Source: CAYVBE01 sp964448935 (GTDB lineage Bacteria > Planctomycetota > Brocadiia > SM23-32). Taken from it: a stretch of 21,494 nucleotides of DNA. Positions within the stretch are counted from its first letter, which is position 1; each line of letters begins with the position of its first letter. The notes under the pieces were generated by a model. That model made no database searches. It saw nothing but the letters and a program-made list of their open reading frames with translations, and had not been told where the DNA came from. The DNA lies in NCBI GenBank assembly GCA_964448935.1, contig CAYVBE010000053.1, positions 1 to 21,494 on the forward strand. Reading direction: 5' to 3'. The position numbers were made by a program, and so were the translations under genes. Below are positions 7,445 through 15,876 of this stretch, in pieces.

Positions 7445-7924
7445 ATGGCGGGTATTACAGAACACCAGGGCCAACTGGATGCGGGCGGAAAGCGCTTCGC
7501 TCTGGTAGTGAGCCGCTACAACGAGTTTTTCTGCAGCCGACTGCTGGCCGGGGCTCAGGACTGCCTGCTGCGGCACGGCGCGGCGCCGGAAGACATCGAG
7601 ATTTTCCGTGTGCCGGGCTCGTTCGAGCTGCCGCTGGCCGCCAGGCGCGTCGCCCGCACGGGCAGGTTCCACGCCGTGGTCTGCCTGGGCGCCATCCTCA
7701 GGGGCCAGACCTCCCACTTTGACTTCGTTGCATCCCAGGCCGCCCGAGGTATCTCGCAGGTGGGGCTCGACGTGGACCTGCCGGTCATCTTCGGCGTCAT
7801 CACCACCGAGACCGTAGAACAGGCCGTGGACAGGGCCGGCGCGCGGGCGGGCAACCGGGGTGCCGAGGCTGCCATGTCGGCCATCGAAATGGCAGACCTG
7901 ATGGACCAGTTGCCCGCAGAGTGA
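7445..7924 (+). CDS. ribH: 6,7-dimethyl-8-ribityllumazine synthase
   Basis: A 159-residue lumazine synthase, which condenses the ribityl-aminopyrimidine with dihydroxybutanone phosphate in the next-to-last step of riboflavin synthesis; the enzyme usually forms large hollow shells. Family motifs are present: SRYNEF (24-29), VPGSFELP (57-64), the active-site loop LGAILRGQTSHFDF with the catalytic His at 91, and TTETVEQAVDRAGARAGNRG near the end. Length is typical. The start at 7445 has GAGGG 5 nt upstream; the in-frame ATG at 7400 lies upstream of the predicted transcript start and has no spaced ribosome site. nusB follows after 110 bp, the frequent bacterial ribH-nusB order. No other rib genes are in view. 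Confidence 0.95.
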   Translation: MAGITEHQGQLDAGGKRFALVVSRYNEFFCSRLLAGAQDCLLRHGAAPEDIEIFRVPGSFELPLAARRVARTGRFHAVVCLGAILRGQTSHFDFVASQAARGISQVGLDVDLPVIFGVITTETVEQAVDRAGARAGNRGAEAAMSAIEMADLMDQLPAE

Positions 7925-8034
7925 CGGCGCCGGGCAGACCCATCCGGGCCATCAGCCGTTTTCGGGCAAGGCATTTCCCTTGACCGGGGGCACTGCATTC
8001 CGGCACAGCCACCGTTTTCTTCAGCGGACCGCGG

Positions 8035-9315
8035 ATGACAAAACACTTGAGAAAAGAAACCCGGGCGAGAGAGCTGGCCCTGCAGGCGCTTTACCAGCGG
8101 GACCTGCTTAAGAGTCGCACCCCGGAGGAACTGCGCGCCTTCTGCTACGAACGGGCCGACGACCGTGAGATCGCGCAGATGGCGATGGAGATGGTGCGCG
8201 GATGCCTGGAGCACCGGAGCCTGCTGGACCAGATCATCCGCCAGACGGCGGAGAACTGGGAGCTGGAACGCATGGCCACCAGCGACCGCAACATCCTGCG
8301 GCTGGGCGTCTACGAGCTGCTGTTCAGGCCGGACACCCCGCCCAAGGTGGCCATGAACGAGGCCATAGAGCTGGGCAAGCGATACATCACCGAGAACTCG
8401 CCCACATTCATCAACGGCGTGCTCGACCGAATCTACAACACGAGGGTGAACGGCCGGCTGCGGCCCGACCCCATGGCCAGGGCGGACCTGCACGTCCACT
8501 CAAACGCCTCCGACGGGTCGGACGCGCCCCACGAGCTGCCCGCACTGGCCGCCGAAGCCGGGCTGGCAGCCATCGCGCTGACCGATCACGACACCGTCGA
8601 GGGCGTCAGCAAGGCCCGCACGGTGGCCGGGGAGCACAACGTGCACGTGATAGCGGGCGTGGAGTTGAGCGCGTACGCTGACGTGCCGCCGGAGGGCGAA
8701 GATGTCGAGGTTCACATCGCCGGCCTGTTCGTGGACCCCGCCAACCCGCACCTGATCGGCAAGTTGGAAGAGTTGCTGCAGGCCCGGCAGGAGCGCGTCC
8801 GGGAGATGGCCGAGAAGCTGGCCGAAGAGGACATCGAGATAGACGCCGAGCAGATCATCGAGGACGCGGGTGCGATGGTGGGCCGGGTGCATGTGGCGCG
8901 CCAGATGGTCGAGCGGGGCTACTGCTCCAAGAGCACCCAGGCTTTCGATCGCTACCTGTCCGTCGGCTGCCCGGCCTACGTGCCCAAGGTTAAGATCAGC
9001 CCTGCGGAGGCCATCGAGCTGGTCCACTCGGCGGGCGGCTGTGCGGTGCTGTGCCACCCCGGCCGGGTGCCGGACCTGGAGGAGCGCCTGGCCCGGATGG
9101 TGGACGACGGCCTTGACGCCATCGAGGTCCACTATCCCAACCACGGAGCCGAGGTGGAGAAGCGGCTGATGGATCTGGCCCGCACCCACGGGCTGATGAT
9201 CAGCGGCGGGAGCGACTATCACGGCGCCCACAAGCCGCATATCAATCTGGGTCAGGAAACCGTCTCGTTCATCGAACTCCACCTGCTGCAGCAGAAAGCG
9301 CTGGCACTCGTTTGA
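8035..9315 (+). CDS. nusB: NusB fused to a YciV/RNase AM-type PHP phosphoesterase
   Basis: One uninterrupted 426-residue frame encodes two proteins that are normally separate. Residues 1 to about 140 are a complete NusB, the antitermination factor that binds boxA RNA with S10: RARELALQALYQRD near the start, ATSDRNILRLGVYELLF, then NEAIELGKRY and PTFINGVLDRI. After a short Arg/Pro linker, residues 148-426 are a PHP hydrolase with all metal sites: D151-H153-H155, D184-H185-D186, E210, H227, H286, H341 (CHPGR), H366, and D394/H396 (GGSDYH). The layout matches E. coli YciV (RNase AM), a 5'-to-3' exonuclease that trims rRNA 5' ends. An internal ATG at 8473 has no ribosome site, so a single polypeptide is favoured. 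Only a weak GCGG precedes the first ATG. Confidence 0.92.
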   Translation: MTKHLRKETRARELALQALYQRDLLKSRTPEELRAFCYERADDREIAQMAMEMVRGCLEHRSLLDQIIRQTAENWELERMATSDRNILRLGVYELLFRPDTPPKVAMNEAIELGKRYITENSPTFINGVLDRIYNTRVNGRLRPDPMARADLHVHSNASDGSDAPHELPALAAEAGLAAIALTDHDTVEGVSKARTVAGEHNVHVIAGVELSAYADVPPEGEDVEVHIAGLFVDPANPHLIGKLEELLQARQERVREMAEKLAEEDIEIDAEQIIEDAGAMVGRVHVARQMVERGYCSKSTQAFDRYLSVGCPAYVPKVKISPAEAIELVHSAGGCAVLCHPGRVPDLEERLARMVDDGLDAIEVHYPNHGAEVEKRLMDLARTHGLMISGGSDYHGAHKPHINLGQETVSFIELHLLQQKALALV

Positions 9316-9349
9316 CGGCGCCGCCGAAAACACCGGAGAACCGCCACCC

Positions 9350-10318
9350 ATGGCACCTTTTGGACTGTTCGCAAACAACGATAAGGACCCTGCACCGGAT
9401 ACCGAGTCCGGTAGCGTGCTGAGCAAGCTGCGCGCCGGATTGAGCAAGACGCGCGACAAGGTAACCGGCGGCCTGCGCGGGGTTCTGTCCCTGCACCGCT
9501 CCCTGGACGAGGACCTGCTGGAGGAGATAGAAGAGCAGCTCTATCTGGCCGATGTCGGGCCGCGGGCCGTCATGCGCTTCTGCGAGGAGTTGCGCGAGGC
9601 CTACGAAGAGGGAAAACTCGAGAGACCGGATCAGGTCATTGACTTCCTGAAGGACCGGATGAAGGCCGAACTGGCCGGCTGGGACACCCGCCTCCACCTG
9701 GCCAAGAACACACCGACAGTTATCATGGTCGCCGGGGTCAATGGGTCCGGCAAAACGACAACTATCGCCAAACTGGGCCGCGGATTCCTGGGGGCCGGTT
9801 ACAGCGTACTGCTGGCCGCCAGTGACACGTTCCGTGCCGCCGCGATAGAGCAGCTTCAGATATGGGCCGATCGCGTCGGCGCCGACATGGTCAAGAACGA
9901 GAGCGCCGACCCGGCGGCGGTGGCGTTCGATGCGGCGGACAAGGCCCTCGCCCGCGACTACGACGTGCTGATCATCGACACCGCGGGACGGCTCCACACG
10001 CGACGCAACCTGATGCGCGAACTGCAGAAGATACACCGGGTCGTGGGTAAGAAGATACCCGGCGCCCCTCACGAAACCTTGATGGTTCTGGACGCCACCA
10101 CCGGCCAGAACGCCATCAGCCAGGCCATGAAGTTCAACGAAAGCATAGACGTAACCGGCATCGTGGTCGCAAAACTCGACGGAACTGCGAAAGGCGGGGT
10201 GATCTTCGGGATAAAGGAGCAGGTGGACATCCCCGTCAAGTTCATCGGCGTGGGCGAAGGGATGAACGACCTGGCGCGCTTCGACGCCGACAGCTTCGTC
10301 GAAGCCATGTTCGATTGA
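9350..10318 (+). CDS. ftsY: Signal recognition particle receptor FtsY
   Basis: A 322-residue SRP-family GTPase that docks SRP-bound ribosomes at the inner membrane. The NG core is complete: helical N domain about 25-110, G1 GVNGSGKTT (129-137), the SDTFRAAAIEQL motif (158-169), G3 DTAGR (210-214), AKLDGTAKGG (274-283) in place of the more usual TKLD, and the closing GVGEGMNDLARFD. The long acidic A domain of E. coli FtsY is absent; only about 25 polar residues precede the N domain, as in many bacteria. GGAGAA (9335-9340) is 9 nt before the ATG. It lies 34 bp after the NusB-PHP gene and 22 bp before argD, so it is probably cotranscribed with both. Confidence 0.96.
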   Translation: MAPFGLFANNDKDPAPDTESGSVLSKLRAGLSKTRDKVTGGLRGVLSLHRSLDEDLLEEIEEQLYLADVGPRAVMRFCEELREAYEEGKLERPDQVIDFLKDRMKAELAGWDTRLHLAKNTPTVIMVAGVNGSGKTTTIAKLGRGFLGAGYSVLLAASDTFRAAAIEQLQIWADRVGADMVKNESADPAAVAFDAADKALARDYDVLIIDTAGRLHTRRNLMRELQKIHRVVGKKIPGAPHETLMVLDATTGQNAISQAMKFNESIDVTGIVVAKLDGTAKGGVIFGIKEQVDIPVKFIGVGEGMNDLARFDADSFVEAMFD

Positions 10319-10340
10319 CCCACGGAGAAGGGAGCTCCGC

Positions 10341-11540
10341 ATGGAATTCACAGAGATCAAAGCACTGTTCGACAACTACGTGATCGGCAATTACCCCCGC
10401 CACCCCATCGCCTTTGTGCGGGCCGAGGGCTCCCACGTCTGGGACAGCGAGGGCAACCGCTACATTGACCTCATGCCCGGCTGGGGCACCACCGTGCTGG
10501 GCCACTGCCATCCTCGCGTGGTCACCGCCCTGCAACGGCAGGCGGGCATGCTCCTGCACGTGGACAACACCTTCTACATCCAGCCCCAGGGCGAGCTGGC
10601 CAGAGTCATCAGCGAGCGGAGCTTCGGCGGCAAGTGCTTCTTCTGCAACAGTGGCACAGAGGCCGTCGAAGCGGCCATCAAGCTGGCGCGGCTTCACAAA
10701 CAGGACGAGGGCCGCTACAAGATCATCACCCTGCGCGACTCCTTCCACGGCCGCACCATGGGCGCCATCACCGCCACCGGGCAGGACAAATACCACAAGG
10801 GCTACCTGCCCCTCGTGCCCGGGTTCAGCCACGTGCCCATGAACGATCTGGACGCCATCCGCCAGGCGGCCGACGACGAAACCTGCGCGGTCATGATGGA
10901 GCCCATCCAGGGCGAAGGCGGAATCAACATGGCAGGTGAGGAGTTCATGCGGTCCCTGCGGGAGTTCTGCGACGAGCAGGGAATGCTGCTCATCCTGGAC
11001 GAGGTGCAAAGCGGCGTGGGGCGCACCGGCAAGTGGTTCGGGTACCAGAACTACGGCATCGAACCGGACATCATGACGCTGGCCAAGGCCCTTGGCAGCG
11101 GCATGCCCATCGGCGCCATGGTCGCCACGCCGGAGGTCTCCGCCAGCCTGGTTCCCGGCACGCACGCCTCCACCTTCGGCGGTAACCCCCTGGCCTGCGC
11201 CGCCGGCCTGGCCACATTCCGCACCATCGAGGAGGAGGGGCTGCTGGAGACCTGCTGCGAGACGTCCGGGTACGTGTTCGGGCGGCTGAAGGACATGGCC
11301 GAACGCTACCCCATGGTCCGCCAGGTGCGGGGCCGGGGCATGATGATCGGCATGGAGCTGGACCGCCCCGGCAAAGGGATCTTCCAGTACTGCCTCAACG
11401 AGAAACGCGTCCGCATCAACTGCACGCACGACACCGTCCTGCGGCTGCTGCCGGCGCTGAACGTGCCCCGCGAACTGCTGGACGAGGGTCTGGAGGCCAT
11501 CGAGGAAGGGCTGCGCAAAGCACGGGACGGCGAGCTATGA
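10341..11540 (+). CDS. argD: Acetylornithine aminotransferase
   Basis: A 399-residue class III PLP aminotransferase that converts N-acetylglutamate semialdehyde to N-acetylornithine in arginine synthesis; the family may also act in lysine synthesis. Seen in order: NSGTEAVEAAIKLAR (103-117) binding the PLP phosphate, SFHGRT (134-139), EPIQGEGG (187-194), D220 in LILDEVQSGVGRTG that holds the PLP ring nitrogen, and the Schiff-base lysine K249 in TLAKALGSGMPIGAM. Length is typical. AGGGAG (10329-10334) is 6 nt before the ATG. The stop overlaps the argF start as ATGA, which implies coupled translation. Ornithine or GABA aminotransferase is possible from sequence alone, but the argF neighbour supports ArgD. 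Confidence 0.93.
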   Translation: MEFTEIKALFDNYVIGNYPRHPIAFVRAEGSHVWDSEGNRYIDLMPGWGTTVLGHCHPRVVTALQRQAGMLLHVDNTFYIQPQGELARVISERSFGGKCFFCNSGTEAVEAAIKLARLHKQDEGRYKIITLRDSFHGRTMGAITATGQDKYHKGYLPLVPGFSHVPMNDLDAIRQAADDETCAVMMEPIQGEGGINMAGEEFMRSLREFCDEQGMLLILDEVQSGVGRTGKWFGYQNYGIEPDIMTLAKALGSGMPIGAMVATPEVSASLVPGTHASTFGGNPLACAAGLATFRTIEEEGLLETCCETSGYVFGRLKDMAERYPMVRQVRGRGMMIGMELDRPGKGIFQYCLNEKRVRINCTHDTVLRLLPALNVPRELLDEGLEAIEEGLRKARDGEL

Positions 11541-12469
11541 ACCCGGAGAATCCGATGCACTTGATAAGCCTTGTGGACTGGGACGCCGACCGCCTCCGCC
11601 GGCTTCTCGACCTGGCCGGCACGCTTAAAGTGCAGGCCATGGAGGACGCCCTGGAGCCGACGCTTGAGCGTAAGACGCTGGCGCTGGTCTTCGAAAAACC
11701 CTCCATGCGCACCCGTGTCTCCTTCGAGGTGGCCATGACCCAGCTCGGCGGGGCCACCACCTACCTGTCGAAGGACGACGTGAACCTGGGCGTGCGCGAG
11801 CCGATCAAGGACGGGGCGCGCGTGCTGTCCCGTTACGTGGACGGCGTGGCCGCCAGGGTCTACCGGCACAGCGTGGTGGAAGAGCTGGCCGCCCACTCGA
11901 GCATCCCCATCATCAACGCCCTGAGCGACCTGGCGCACCCCTGCCAGGCGCTTGGGGACATCATGACGATACGAGAGCACATGGGCGGGTTGGAGGGCGT
12001 GCGCGTGGCCTTCATCGGCGACGCCAATAATGTGGCGCGGTCCCTCGCGGTCGCCTGCGCGCGGCTGCGGGTGCCCTTCGTCATCGGCCATCCGGAAGGT
12101 TACGGCTTTGACCTGGAGTTCCGACGGCAGCTCGACGAGATTGCCGCCGCTGCGGGCACCACGGTCCAGAGCATCGCTTCACCCGAGGAAGCCGTCGAGG
12201 GCGCCACGGTGGTTTACACGGACGTCTGGGCCAGCATGGGCCAGGAGGAGGAGGCCGAAGAGCGGCGCCGCGCCTTCCGCCCCTTCCAGGTCAACGGGGA
12301 GTTGATGAGCCACGCGGCGGACGGCGCCGTGTTCCTGCACTGCCTCCCCGCGCACCGGGGAGACGAGGTGACCGACGAGGTCATGGAGAGCCCGCAGTCG
12401 GCGGTCTTCGATCAGGCGGAGAACCGCCTCCACGCGGAGCGAGCGCTCCTTCATATGGCTATGGGCTGA
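11537..12469 (+). CDS. argF: Ornithine carbamoyltransferase
   Basis: A 310-residue enzyme that makes citrulline from ornithine and carbamoyl phosphate. The carbamoyl-phosphate loop is SMRTR (56-60), in the place of the common STRTR; HPCQ is at 134-137. The ornithine-binding SMG loop (DVWASMGQE, 229-237) and HCLPAHRG (268-275) separate it from aspartate carbamoyltransferase. Length is typical. The ATG overlaps the argD stop by four bases; a second ATG at 11555 would remove six residues. It is the last gene of the plus-strand operon. Its final 11 bp overlap the end of the convergent membrane-protein gene, and no hairpin terminator is visible there. Confidence 0.95.
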   Translation: MNPENPMHLISLVDWDADRLRRLLDLAGTLKVQAMEDALEPTLERKTLALVFEKPSMRTRVSFEVAMTQLGGATTYLSKDDVNLGVREPIKDGARVLSRYVDGVAARVYRHSVVEELAAHSSIPIINALSDLAHPCQALGDIMTIREHMGGLEGVRVAFIGDANNVARSLAVACARLRVPFVIGHPEGYGFDLEFRRQLDEIAAAAGTTVQSIASPEEAVEGATVVYTDVWASMGQEEEAEERRRAFRPFQVNGELMSHAADGAVFLHCLPAHRGDEVTDEVMESPQSAVFDQAENRLHAERALLHMAMG

Positions 12470-14348
12470 GCTCGGTCCGCAGTTGAGCCAGCCGTCCTAC
12501 CCGGCGCATCGCCATCAGCCATCCCACCAGTCCCAGCACGAAGGACCCGGCCAGCAGCCAGCCCGCAATTGCCTGACCGCGGTCGAACAGGCGCAGACCA
12601 TAAGCAGTCAGGTGCAGGCCCACTTGTTCCGTGATGGGCACGTCCGCGTCCCCTTGCTGCGCAACGCGCCAGGTTGCTCCCTGCCCCAGTTCCAGCACAG
12701 GCATCAGGTTTTCCACGGAATATACCAATGGATCGAACAGCGGACCGGTCTCCTGACGGCGTACCATCAGCTCTGTCTTTCCGGCCGCAGCAAATGCAAG
12801 CCACCCCAGCAAAACCAGCAACACAGCCCACATTAATGGCATCAGCGGCCGGTAGCCGTATCCAAAGAGCATCTCCGCGAGCCCACGCCAGAACTGCGTC
12901 CAAAGGCTGAGGCGGGCCCTGCGTGTACGATCCCTCGCCGACGCAAACATAATCCGCAGTGCCTCTGCTGTGCGCCCCCGCCGAGCAAAATACGCCGCCA
13001 TAGCCTGATAGGGCCCCAGGCTAAAGTCGGATTTTGGCTGGCGACGCAGCCAATCGGCTCTCAGCCGACCACTGTCGGGGGCCCCGGCCGCGATAGACCT
13101 GTAGGCGAACCCCTCCAGATGCAACCCCCCCTTCGGAGGCCAGGCATTCCGGTTGTCAACCAGCACACCCACCCGGGCTCCGCGCAGGTCAAGTCCCACA
13201 ATGCGGCCCCTCTCTTCCTGCTGCAGGACAAGTCTGGCCGCAATGGAAGCGTCCCGCAGATCAACACATCCCTCTACGCAAGCCCGTTCCTGGATATCCA
13301 GGTCTCCCTCCAGACGCATTCTTCGCCCATCGAACGCTACTTTATCTCCGCACAGGATGCTGCCCCGACTGCAGTCTACCTTATCCCGGACAATGCTGCC
13401 CGTCAGCCTCACGGCCCCCGTGCAGTTCATGCCTTTGCCCAGGAGAACCCTCCCCTTTACGTCCGCCTCGCTGGCATCTATAGCCACACCGTCAGGCTTC
13501 TCGAACCGTGCGTTCCGGCAATCAAGGTCGCCCCCAAGGCTGGCCCCCCGCAGCGACACCGTACCCGTGGCGTGGAATCCGTGATGCAGTCGAACTCCGC
13601 GCCTGATCCGCGCCTGGTCAACCCGCAACGCCGGACCGTTATCACTGCTGAAATCCCCGCCCTTGCATGCGAAAACGCCTCCGATCTGGCTGCCCGTAAA
13701 ACTTGCCCCTCCATGGCAGCGAAAGCCGCTCTCGCAGAGCACATCTCCCCGCACGGTTGCGCTCTCCACGCAGAGGGTCGGCTCTCCCCCGTGGAATCGC
13801 CCGCCGGAACAATCAATATCGCCCTCGATCAGAGCGCTCTTCAAGCCCACGCGGTCAACCGCATGGAAGCCTTCAGCCAGAATTAGGTCACCGTGTAGCG
13901 TAACGCCCTCACCTACCAGAGCTCCACAGTAGGAGCCGACGAGATGAAGCGTCCTGAGTTCGGCAGATCGAAGACCGATCCCCTCCCGAACGGAACAGTT
14001 CTCGAGGACCAGCGGGAAATTGATGCGTGCAAAGTCCAGATCGAGCAGACTTTCCAGACAAAGCCCTGCCACACGAACACCGCGGTGACCGACCAGCGAC
14101 GCCGCTTCCCGCTCTGTGCAGAGCCACGCGATGCGATCGGCCTGCATCGCCCTTTCAGGGCCCCATTGTTCGGCAAGAGCAGGGTCCATCGGGTCTTCTT
14201 CGTCCGTGTAGTTCGCCTGCTTTCCTGTCGCCGCGCACCGAAATAGCTCTTCCTCAACCGGCCGCAAATTGCCGAACTTACGTACGGCCAACTCCAGCAA
14301 CCGGTCGGCTCGGCGCTTCCCGTTGGACCCGTCGTCGGAATCTTGCAT
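12459..14348 (-). CDS. Membrane protein with five 49-residue tandem repeats
   Basis: A 629-residue protein of unknown function. Residues 1-165 are a soluble region with the first strand-like turns. Five tandem units start at 169, 217, 266, 315 and 364 (48, 49, 49, 49 and 47 residues), with the pattern L-x-G-A-x-L-x-G-D-L-x-C near each start and a second G-x-V-x-L half; this is typical of a beta-helix or beta-solenoid. A charged helical region (about 430-490) leads to two membrane segments (about 502-523 and 593-613). Between these is FDPLVYSVENLMPVLELGQ, a segment I recall from other pentapeptide-like membrane proteins. ATG 14348 is chosen because GAAGGG lies about 8 nt before it; the frame is open to 14447. 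Similar proteins occur in actinobacteria and planctomycetes, to my memory without a proven role. Confidence 0.8.
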   Translation of the reverse strand: MQDSDDGSNGKRRADRLLELAVRKFGNLRPVEEELFRCAATGKQANYTDEEDPMDPALAEQWGPERAMQADRIAWLCTEREAASLVGHRGVRVAGLCLESLLDLDFARINFPLVLENCSVREGIGLRSAELRTLHLVGSYCGALVGEGVTLHGDLILAEGFHAVDRVGLKSALIEGDIDCSGGRFHGGEPTLCVESATVRGDVLCESGFRCHGGASFTGSQIGGVFACKGGDFSSDNGPALRVDQARIRRGVRLHHGFHATGTVSLRGASLGGDLDCRNARFEKPDGVAIDASEADVKGRVLLGKGMNCTGAVRLTGSIVRDKVDCSRGSILCGDKVAFDGRRMRLEGDLDIQERACVEGCVDLRDASIAARLVLQQEERGRIVGLDLRGARVGVLVDNRNAWPPKGGLHLEGFAYRSIAAGAPDSGRLRADWLRRQPKSDFSLGPYQAMAAYFARRGRTAEALRIMFASARDRTRRARLSLWTQFWRGLAEMLFGYGYRPLMPLMWAVLLVLLGWLAFAAAGKTELMVRRQETGPLFDPLVYSVENLMPVLELGQGATWRVAQQGDADVPITEQVGLHLTAYGLRLFDRGQAIAGWLLAGSFVLGLVGWLMAMRRVGRLAQLRTELSP

Positions 14349-14730
14349 TGCTCTACCCTTCCCAGCCGCCGGGGCTGCCTCAGTCCAGCAACATCCTCCT
14401 CCACCGCATGAAACTCCACGCTCGACGGCGTATTTCGCCGCGTTCACAGGACCTGTCCCAGGTATCCCGCTCCTGCGATTCTACGGGCCACCTCCCGCCG
14501 CGTCAACACTGTTCTTGCGTTTGCCCCCGCAGATACAGCCGACGGCAGGCACGGCATGGCCCGAATTCTATGACCGTTTTCATGGCACGTTCGTGAGCCC
14601 GTTGCAACCCTGCGCGGCGCGCTACCCGCAGGTGGCGCTGACCGATCCTCCCGAGCATATCCCGCGCACGCCGCGGCCAGTAACCTCTGTGACGTGGTGA
14701 TGCTACCCTCGGATTTCTTCGCCGTCTATC
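14349..14730. other. Intergenic region with no gene seen
   Basis: These 382 bp separate the start of the 629-residue membrane protein from the end of the DUF6807 gene, both on the minus strand. Open frames here have no recognisable protein pattern or ribosome site. A TAGAAT box on the minus strand near 14565 lacks a matching -35, so I do not call a promoter. No terminator-like hairpin followed by T residues is evident. Confidence 0.5.
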
Positions 14731-15561
14731 TCAAACCTTCGGCCGGACCTTGCCGTGGTGGAGCAATACGGTGTAGGACAACTCCAGCGACTGCCCCATC
14801 GCCAGTTTGACCGGATCATTGTAGCAGATGCAGGGTTGGATGAGGGCGTAGCCCGGCATGTTGCGCACCCACCAGGGAGGCGGGTGGCGCGGGTTCTCGG
14901 AACTGTCGGCGATGGTGATGCCGTAGGTGGCGCCATCGTCCCGGTGGCGGCCCGCCAGCCCGCACCAGTCGGCGCGCGAACCGTAGATGTCCTCGGCGTC
15001 CGTGCGCCCCTCCGAGTCCAGCAGGCGGCATTCCTCCAGCGAGTCCGTAAACCGCACCGTCAGGCCGCTGTAAAACACCCCGAAATCCCCGGGCTTCCCA
15101 CGCGCCACGTCGAGCGTGACCGCCTCGTGCGCCGTGAGCCGAAGCCGCAACTCTATCGTCATGCGACCCTCTTCCGGCGCGCGCACGATCGTCGTCCTAT
15201 CATCCTTCAAGTGCAGCGTCCCACGCCAGTCCACCCAGTCGCTCTCGGCCGTAAACCGGGCAGTTGTTTCATCGGCGGACAAGTCCCTCAGACTGCGATG
15301 CTCGATGCGCCCGAAGCCGGTCGGATCGTCGCCGGAAGGCTGCTCCCAGAAGTTGACGCCGTTCACCTTCTTCCACGCCAGCCACATGCCATGATGGTGC
15401 ACGTGGTCCGGAGGGGCGTTCCACGTCAGCGCCGGCGAGCCGGGCAACCGCAACGGGTGCCAGTGCGGCCGACCCGCCTTCCGCCCGAAGTCGTACCGCA
15501 TCACACGCTCGTCCGACCGCACGATGTCCAGCCCGCCGTCGTCCTCCGTCATATCGAACAC
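14731..15561 (-). CDS. DUF6807 (PmoA-type) family protein
   Basis: A 276-residue member of the family named DUF6807 or 'PmoA family', common near secreted sugar-degrading genes in planctomycetes and relatives. Despite the name there is no proof of methane oxidation. The hallmark is PPDHVHHHGMWLAW (51-64), where family members have DHxHHRG; here Arg is His. It is followed by NGVNFWEQ, and the C-terminal part has NMPGYALIQP and a final beta strand. The predicted fold is all-beta. The GTG at 15561 is chosen because GGGAGGA (15568-15574) lies 6 nt before it; the frame is open to TTG 15582. With this start there is no signal peptide. It follows the beta-helix gene on the same strand, with a gene fossil between them. 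Confidence 0.85.
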   Translation of the reverse strand: MFDMTEDDGGLDIVRSDERVMRYDFGRKAGRPHWHPLRLPGSPALTWNAPPDHVHHHGMWLAWKKVNGVNFWEQPSGDDPTGFGRIEHRSLRDLSADETTARFTAESDWVDWRGTLHLKDDRTTIVRAPEEGRMTIELRLRLTAHEAVTLDVARGKPGDFGVFYSGLTVRFTDSLEECRLLDSEGRTDAEDIYGSRADWCGLAGRHRDDGATYGITIADSSENPRHPPPWWVRNMPGYALIQPCICYNDPVKLAMGQSLELSYTVLLHHGKVRPKV

Positions 15562-15683
15562 CGGTTTTCCTCCCGCGTACAAGCGTGTGCCGCTTCAGAG
15601 TTGCGACCGCAATCACGGCGATGGCAGTGTAGACGATATGGCGGGACCGTTCCAGCTTCACCGGGAGCACGGCCCTCGGCCTC

Positions 15684-15746
15684 TATCTCGGCGCGGCTCA
15701 GAGCGCCGTACTTGTCCATCTGCCAGATCCACTGCCCAGGCCGTAG
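15684..15746 (-). pseudogene. Internally deleted remnant of a hydrolase/EF-hand gene
   Basis: This stretch joins two pieces that lie about 250 bp apart in the intact gene at 19431-21494. Bases 15684-15716 match 19566-19598 at 31 of 33 positions and encode an EF-hand loop ending YGALSRAEI. Bases 15714-15746 match 19851-19884 with two mismatches and one missing base, and encode the beta-lactamase-like segment around WIW. GTC is shared at the joint. The missing base and an in-frame stop just upstream break the frame. No wider similarity is seen in 15562-15683 or 15747-15876, so only this fragment of a related gene survives. The rest of this 315-bp gap holds nothing else that I recognise. Confidence 0.65.
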
Positions 15747-15876
15747 CGAGCGCATCCTCAGGGACCCGGCCGAAATCGTTGCCGGCCGGGGCGACTGCCA
15801 GGGTACCATCGCCGGAAGGGGGCAGGGCGCATACCTCTGCCCTGATGCGGGCGCAAGCCTGCGGTTGGCACAATCG

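Noticed and set aside
8473..8475. Internal ATG as a separate start for the PHP protein
   Set aside because: There is no ribosome site in the preceding 20 bases and the frame is continuous with NusB, so one fused protein is the simpler reading, though internal starting is not excluded.
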